A stretch of DNA of 64,000 bases from Agromyces luteolus. GTDB taxonomy: Bacteria; Actinomycetota; Actinomycetes; Actinomycetales; Microbacteriaceae. This document shows, one piece after another, positions 60,433-64,000 of this stretch. Position 1 is the first letter of the stretch, and each line of letters begins with the position of its first letter. The notes under the pieces were generated by a model that had not been told where the DNA came from, searched no databases, and was given only the letters and a program-made list of their open reading frames with translations. The stretch is taken from positions 62,001-126,000 of the forward strand of contig NZ_WODA01000025.1 in the NCBI RefSeq assembly GCF_009729855.1. The letters run 5' to 3'. Position numbers and translations under genes: made by a program.

Positions 60433-61452
60433 ATGGAACAGATCCCACGCACCGTGCTCGCGGACTCCGCAGAACTGCTCCGATTCACCGAGGAGGTGCT
60501 GGGGCGACTCGGCACGCGCCCGGCTGACGCGCACGACATGGCCGTGCAGATCGTCGACTCCGAACTCGCCGGGCACGAGTCGCACGGCATGCGCCGGCTG
60601 CCGGAGTACGTCGATCGCGCCCTGGCCGGGCATGCCGATCCTCGCGCGGAGGTGACCGTCGAGGTCGATACGGGCGCGCTCGTGCGCGTCGACGGCAATC
60701 GCGGATTCGGGCACCTCGTCCTCCGCGACGCCACCCGCATCGCCGTCGAGCGGGCGAAGGTGCATGGCATCGCCGGTGTCGGCGTGCGGCGGGCCGAGTG
60801 GGCCGGGCGCTTCGTCGACTTCGTGGACTGGGCGGCCAACCGCGGCGTCGTCACACTCCTCTTCGCCAACGCCAGCGGTTCGGCCCAGGCCGTTGCCCCG
60901 CCCGGCGGGCTCGAACCGCGACTGTCCACGAATCCGATCGCGTTCGGGATCCCACGGGCGGGAGGCCCGAACCTCGTGCTCGACATGGCGACGAGCGCGG
61001 TGGCGATGGGACGCGTCTCGGAGTGGCGGGACCGTGGCGAGGCGATTCCGGAGGACTGGTCGTCCGACGGAGTGCTGCAGTTCCTCGGCGGCGCGAAGGG
61101 CTTCGGATTGGCCCTGGTCGCAGAGGCGCTGGCGGGCGCGCTGAGCGGCGCAGGGACCGTTTCGCCGGCTCCCGCCGAGGACCACCAAGGGGTGTTCCTC
61201 ATCGCCATCGACGTCAGCCGCCTGCGCGACCCAGATGACTTCGCCGCCGAGATCGGGCGCGTCGTCGACTACGTGAAGGACGTCCCCCTGGAGCCCGGCG
61301 CTTCGACCGTGCGGGTCCCCGGCGAGGGATCATCCGCGACCGCCGCTCGTCGGCGGGCGGCGGGGGCCCCGGTGCAGGCCTTCACGTGGGCACGGCTGTC
61401 AGAGCTGGCCGAGCGATTCGACGTCCCGCTCCCCGGCGAGACCACCGTCTGA
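60433..61452 (+). CDS. Ldh family (malate/L-lactate dehydrogenase-like) oxidoreductase
   Basis: A 339-residue enzyme of the Ldh2/YlbC/DpkA family, distinct from classical lactate dehydrogenases. Typical are GHESHGMRRLPEYVDRALAG, the VGVRRAEWAGRFVDFVDWAANRG region, LSTNPIAFGIPR and the FLGGAKGFGLALVAEALAGALSGAG block. Known members reduce delta1-pyrroline-2-carboxylate or delta1-piperideine-2-carboxylate, or oxidise malate, sulfolactate or ureidoglycolate. Next to a hydroxyproline operon with a Ser-type epimerase/dehydratase, pyrroline-2-carboxylate reductase is the best guess. TTGGAGACC gives the ribosome binding site. Confidence 0.87.
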   Translation: MEQIPRTVLADSAELLRFTEEVLGRLGTRPADAHDMAVQIVDSELAGHESHGMRRLPEYVDRALAGHADPRAEVTVEVDTGALVRVDGNRGFGHLVLRDATRIAVERAKVHGIAGVGVRRAEWAGRFVDFVDWAANRGVVTLLFANASGSAQAVAPPGGLEPRLSTNPIAFGIPRAGGPNLVLDMATSAVAMGRVSEWRDRGEAIPEDWSSDGVLQFLGGAKGFGLALVAEALAGALSGAGTVSPAPAEDHQGVFLIAIDVSRLRDPDDFAAEIGRVVDYVKDVPLEPGASTVRVPGEGSSATAARRRAAGAPVQAFTWARLSELAERFDVPLPGETTV

Positions 61453-61520
61453 TCGCCGGATGCCCCGCCCGCCGGGCGCGGCGGCTGCTCACCGTCACGC
61501 CCGGAGGGCCGGCATGCTCG

Positions 61521-62114
61521 TCATTCGACCTCGAACACGCGCCCCGTCTGCACGCCCTCGATCGACTTCCGGAACGCCTGCCCGACGACACTGGCCGGCA
61601 CCGGCAGGAAGCCGGGGAACGCGTCGTGATACCCCTCGGCCTCCTCGAGCACGGTCGGGCTGACGGCGTTGATCCGGATGCCGCGAGGCAGCTCGGCCGC
61701 GGCCGCCATCACGAACGCCTCGATGGCCCCGTTCGCCATCGCTGCCGCAGCACCGGTGTGGATCGGCTCACGCGCCAGGATGCCCGTGGTCAGGGTGATC
61801 GAGCCGCGGTCGCGCAGGTACGGCGTGCCGATGCGGACCACATCGAGCTGGCTGAGCACCTTGCCAGCGAACCCTGCGAGATAGTCGTCGCGCGAGAGGT
61901 CGGCGAGCGGCTTGAACGGTACCGAGCCGATCGCGGAGACGATGGCATCCACCTCGCCGACGGTCTCGAACAGGCGCTCGATCGACGCAGGCTCCGTCGC
62001 GTCGACCGGTGGTTCGCTACTGCGGCCGACGCCGATCACCTCGTGACGGGCTTCGAGCGCCTCCACGGCGGCCGACCCCACGTGGCCATTCGCCCCGACG
62101 ACGAGAACCTTCAT
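61521..62114 (-). CDS. short-chain dehydrogenase/reductase (short form)
   Basis: A 197-residue small SDR. VLVVGANGHVGSAAVEAL is the cofactor motif, and VSAIGS replaces NNAG. The active site, TLTTGILA...HTGAAAAMANGAIEAF, lacks the classical YxxxK tyrosine, as in the atypical 'short chain dehydrogenase' group near YbjT/YddE-type proteins. Catalysis is therefore uncertain. ATG overlaps the stop of the GntR regulator gene, so it is coupled to the regulator rather than to the catabolic operon. Confidence 0.82.
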   Translation of the reverse strand: MKVLVVGANGHVGSAAVEALEARHEVIGVGRSSEPPVDATEPASIERLFETVGEVDAIVSAIGSVPFKPLADLSRDDYLAGFAGKVLSQLDVVRIGTPYLRDRGSITLTTGILAREPIHTGAAAAMANGAIEAFVMAAAAELPRGIRINAVSPTVLEEAEGYHDAFPGFLPVPASVVGQAFRKSIEGVQTGRVFEVE

Positions 62115-62818
62115 TGCGTTTCCTCTCCGCCGAGCAGCGTGATGAGCTCCTCGGCACTGGTGAGCGTGTGGGCGACGAACGCCGCCTCGATCGTGTCGCG
62201 ATCCTTCGTGCGGATCGCGACCATGAGGTCGGCGTGCACACGGTGTGCGCGTTCGGGGTCGTCCCGTGCGGTCTGGTCCTCGGCGATCGCGAGTGTGATG
62301 TGGGCTTCGGTGACGGGCCAGAGCTTCAACAGGAGGTAGTTCTCGGATGCCGCCCAGATCTGCCGATGGAACGCCAGATGCGCCTCGTGTTGCACGACCG
62401 GGTCGGGATGGAACGCGTAGCGCTCGAACTGCTCCCACCCCTCCTCGACGATCTGCATCCGACGCCCCGTCTGGTCAGCGAGGATCGCGTCGATCGCGAG
62501 CATGTCGAGCCCCACCCGTGCGACGGCGATGTCGCGGATCTGCTCCTTCGTGACATCCGCTACCCGAAGCCCTCGGTACGGCTCCTGCACGATGAGCCCT
62601 TCGCGCGTGAGTTGGTTGAGCGCCTCACGCACCGTCGGCCGGCTCACACCGAGAGAGGTCGCGAGCTGCGTCTCGGTCAGCTTGTCCCCCGGCTTCAGCC
62701 TGCCGAGGATGATCGCACGCCGGATCTCGATCCCGACGGCGTCCTTCCTGGAGACGCTCGCCACGACAGTCGGGCCCCACGGAGGCACACCACCCCGTTC
62801 ATCCGCATTGATGCTCAT
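62111..62818 (-). CDS. GntR family (FadR/FCD subgroup) regulator of the hydroxyproline genes
   Basis: A 235-residue regulator. The winged HTH at residues 25-90 reads IEIRRAIILGRLKPGDKLTETQLATSLGVSRPTVREALNQLTREGLIVQEPYRGLRVADV. The all-helical FCD effector domain follows, with HEAHLAFHRQIWAASEN supplying metal-binding histidines. It starts at ATG 62818 with GAGAGGA upstream. The shared palindrome at its own promoter and at 60162-60181 argues that it represses both itself and the operon, with a pathway intermediate as inducer. Confidence 0.92.
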   Translation of the reverse strand: MSINADERGGVPPWGPTVVASVSRKDAVGIEIRRAIILGRLKPGDKLTETQLATSLGVSRPTVREALNQLTREGLIVQEPYRGLRVADVTKEQIRDIAVARVGLDMLAIDAILADQTGRRMQIVEEGWEQFERYAFHPDPVVQHEAHLAFHRQIWAASENYLLLKLWPVTEAHITLAIAEDQTARDDPERAHRVHADLMVAIRTKDRDTIEAAFVAHTLTSAEELITLLGGEETQ

Positions 62819-62851
62819 TCGGCACCGTCCTCTCGGGGAATAGCCTACCTG

Positions 62852-62864
62852 ATTGTAAGACAAT
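62852..62864. promoter_or_regulatory. GntR-type operator ATTGT-AAG-ACAAT
   Basis: A perfect inverted repeat with 5-base arms and a 3-base spacer, 34-46 bases upstream of the GntR start. Eleven of its 13 bases recur in front of the hydroxyproline operon. The following 62865-63100 stretch holds no gene; it includes ACACATGTGT at 63002-63011 and a CCAAAAGAGCCGCA block at 63070-63083 that recurs at 16996-17009. Confidence 0.7.
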
Positions 62865-63102
62865 CTTCCGTGAGACGGGCGGAGGGGCCATGCGACACGC
62901 GGTCCGCGCCGACGCGCGGCCTGCACAACGCGTGCCGTGCAGCCCTCAACCGCGCTCGTCGATGGTGCGCGACAGATTGCGATAGCCGCGATCGGCGGGA
63001 AACACATGTGTATACGTGGAGGCACCGACTACATACGCGAAAGCAGCCACAAGCCCCGGATAAAGGGCCCCAAAAGAGCCGCAGGAAAACGCTCCCCAAA
63101 CG

Positions 63103-63139
63103 AAAAACCCCTGAGAATCATTGATTCATCAGGGGTTTT
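63103..63139 (-). terminator. rho-independent terminator of tRNA-Ala
   Basis: An 11-base stem (AAAACCCCTGA / TCAGGGGTTTT) plus an inner GAATC/GATTC stem. On the minus strand the hairpin follows the tRNA and ends in a T-run. It is nearly the same as the one at 16798-16834. Confidence 0.9.
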
Positions 63140-63174
63140 GTGGATCTGAGGGGACTCGAACCCCTGACCCCCTG
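63140..63174 (-). repeat. proximal direct repeat inside tRNA-Ala (candidate attachment site)
   Basis: 35 bases identical to 16837-16871. This copy is part of the intact tRNA gene: its 3' 34 bases plus one. Confidence 0.85.
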
Positions 63175-63213
63175 CATGCCATGCAGGTGCGCTACCAGCT
63201 GCGCCACAGACCC
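63141..63213 (-). tRNA. tRNA-Ala (anticodon GGC)
   Basis: 73 bases that fold into a full cloverleaf. The acceptor is GGGTCTG/CAGATCC with one G-U pair, the D stem GCGC/GCGC, the anticodon stem CCTGC/GCAGG with loop ATGGCAT (anticodon GGC), and the T stem AGGGG/CCCCT with loop TTCGAGT. The discriminator is A, and CCA is not encoded. It lies downstream of rsfS on the same strand, a common place in this family of bacteria. Confidence 0.97.
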
Positions 63214-63305
63214 GTTGGGATGCCGACTCGGTCGGCGTGTTCCCCTTTCGGGGCAACGGATTCAGCGTACACCAGCCTCCGGGAGGATACGAAATCGAGC
63301 CGGGC

Positions 63306-63713
63306 TCAGCCCTGCGACGACGCTCCGGGCCCGGTGGAGGACTCGTCGCGCTCGATGAGCGGGGCCACCGGGATCGCCGGGCAGTCGCGCCAGAGACGCT
63401 CCAGGCCGTAGTACATGCGCTCCTCGCGGTGGAACACGTGCACGACGAGGTCGCCGAAGTCGAGCAGTGCCCAACGCCCGCCATCGCGGCCCTCGCGACG
63501 CGCGATGTCCTCGCCCTCCTCGCGGAGGGCCTCGACGATCGCGTCGGCGATCGCGACGACGTTGCGCTCGGCGCTGCCGGTGACGAGCAGGAAGACGTCC
63601 GCGAACGGCAGCGGCTCGGACACATCGAGCGCGACGAGGTCCTCACCGCCCTTCGCGTCCGCCGCGCGCGCAGCGATGGCGAGCAGGCGGTGTGCGTGGT
63701 CGGTTGCGGTCAT
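63306..63713 (-). CDS. rsfS: ribosomal silencing factor RsfS
   Basis: A 135-residue RsfS/Iojap protein. Diagnostic blocks are AADAKGGEDLVALDVSEPLPFADVFLLVTGSAERNVVAIADAIVEAL and GGRWALLDFGDLVVHVFHREERMYYGLERLWRDCP. It binds ribosomal protein uL14 and blocks subunit joining in slow growth. The C-terminal 20 residues are an extra acidic/serine tail. Core chromosome gene. Confidence 0.96.
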   Translation of the reverse strand: MTATDHAHRLLAIAARAADAKGGEDLVALDVSEPLPFADVFLLVTGSAERNVVAIADAIVEALREEGEDIARREGRDGGRWALLDFGDLVVHVFHREERMYYGLERLWRDCPAIPVAPLIERDESSTGPGASSQG

Positions 63714-63765
63714 GTCCTCGACTTCCCGGGAGCCGGCGTCCGGCCCGCCCCCATCTTGTCCCCGT

Positions 63766-64000
63766 TCAGAAGAGCCCCGCCATCGCGCCGACGACGAGCG
63801 TGGCCACCACGCCGAGAGCGAGGACGCCGGCGGTGACCGCGAGCACGAGAGGCACGTTCATGCCTTCCTTGCTCGGGGGCGCCATCATCGCCTTGCTCGG
63901 CTGCTGGGTGCTGATCGCCCGCGTCGCCGCGACCGGGGCGACGCCGGGACCGGTCAGGTCTTCGACCGAGTCGAAGAGGCGGTCGACGTCGCCCGAGTCG
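63766..64000 (-). CDS. C-terminal part of a membrane protein (runs off the window)
   Basis: The last 77 codons of a gene that starts beyond the right edge. The visible part has an acidic stretch (DSGDVDRLFDSVEDLTG), a glutamine/serine/proline-rich link, and one membrane helix (about 25 residues, VPLVLAVTAGVLALGVVATLVVGAMAGLF) that ends at the stop. Its place just before rsfS matches the uncharacterised membrane protein often found between nadD and rsfS in related actinobacteria; that link is from general knowledge. Confidence 0.7.
   Translation of the reverse strand, partial: DSGDVDRLFDSVEDLTGPGVAPVAATRAISTQQPSKAMMAPPSKEGMNVPLVLAVTAGVLALGVVATLVVGAMAGLF

Larger units (their letters stand above)
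16837..63174. mobile_element. candidate 46-kb genomic island at tRNA-Ala(GGC)
   Basis: The interval lies between two 35-base identical direct repeats of the tRNA-Ala 3' end, each with its own copy of the tRNA terminator on the left. The intact tRNA is at the right end and reads toward the interval, which is the standard layout after site-specific insertion at a tRNA 3' end. The content is accessory: uronate, rhamnoside and hydroxyproline catabolism, with at least nine regulators. No integrase, excisionase, relaxase, transposase or phage gene is recognisable, so the element would be old or immobilised. Base composition looks like the rest by eye, apart from slightly AT-richer stretches at both ends (about 16900-17050 and 63000-63110). 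Confidence 0.6.

Noticed and set aside
16837-63174. Integrase, transposase or phage genes within the candidate island
   Set aside because: I looked next to both repeats and in all larger gaps. None of the open frames shows a tyrosine or serine recombinase pattern, so no such gene is reported.

Overview
The window is a high-GC actinobacterial chromosome segment. It probably comes from the family Microbacteriaceae, in the style of Agromyces. Evidence for this is the strong G/C third-position bias, the many leaderless starts (a -10-like hexamer 6-9 bases before ATG or GTG), the Lrp-linked E1alpha-E1beta-E2 operon, and the rsfS-tRNA-Ala(GGC) gene order at the right end. No rRNA, CRISPR array, transposase or recognisable integrase was found.

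Layout. (1) 0-16.8 kb looks like ordinary chromosome. It holds a partial AraC regulator, a GNAT acetyltransferase, a metallo-beta-lactamase-fold hydrolase, a decayed YoeB toxin gene, an ABC-F ATPase, an AlkZ-type DNA glycosylase, a YceI protein, a GH3 lipoprotein, an MpaB-like oxygenase, an Lrp regulator with a branched-chain 2-oxoacid (or pyruvate) dehydrogenase operon, and an aldo/keto reductase. (2) 16.84-63.17 kb is bounded by two identical 35-bp direct repeats made of the 3' end of a tRNA-Ala gene, each followed by a near-identical terminator. The right copy is part of the intact tRNA-Ala. This is the geometry of an island integrated at a tRNA 3' end. (3) 63.1-64.0 kb returns to core genes: tRNA-Ala, rsfS and a partial membrane protein.

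The candidate island is mostly catabolic. A hexuronate block (17.1-29.1 kb) has a GH2 enzyme, UxaC, UxuB, ManD and gluconokinase-like genes joined by stop/start overlaps, two accessory genes, an AraC regulator and a GPH-family symporter. A plant-glycoside block (29.3-43.6 kb) has an MFS importer, cytoplasmic GH78, GH1 and GH43 enzymes, two SDRs and a sugar isomerase-like protein in one operon. It stands opposite a TetR regulator with a clear double operator, followed by a secreted GH106-like rhamnosidase. A small middle section (43.7-50.6 kb) carries TetR regulators, a sugar acetyltransferase, an agmatinase-family enzyme with LysR, and an aminotransferase/ornithine cyclodeaminase pair with an XRE-cupin regulator. 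A hydroxyproline block (50.7-62.9 kb) has an ABC importer and the full set of enzyme families needed to turn trans-4-hydroxy-L-proline into 2-oxoglutarate. It also has a divergent Ldh2-family reductase and a GntR regulator whose putative operator occurs at both its own promoter and the operon promoter.

Together the island looks like a saprophyte's kit for plant polymers and glycosides (uronates, rhamnosides) and for hydroxyproline-rich cell-wall or collagen-like protein. All function calls are from reading the sequence; no searches were run.
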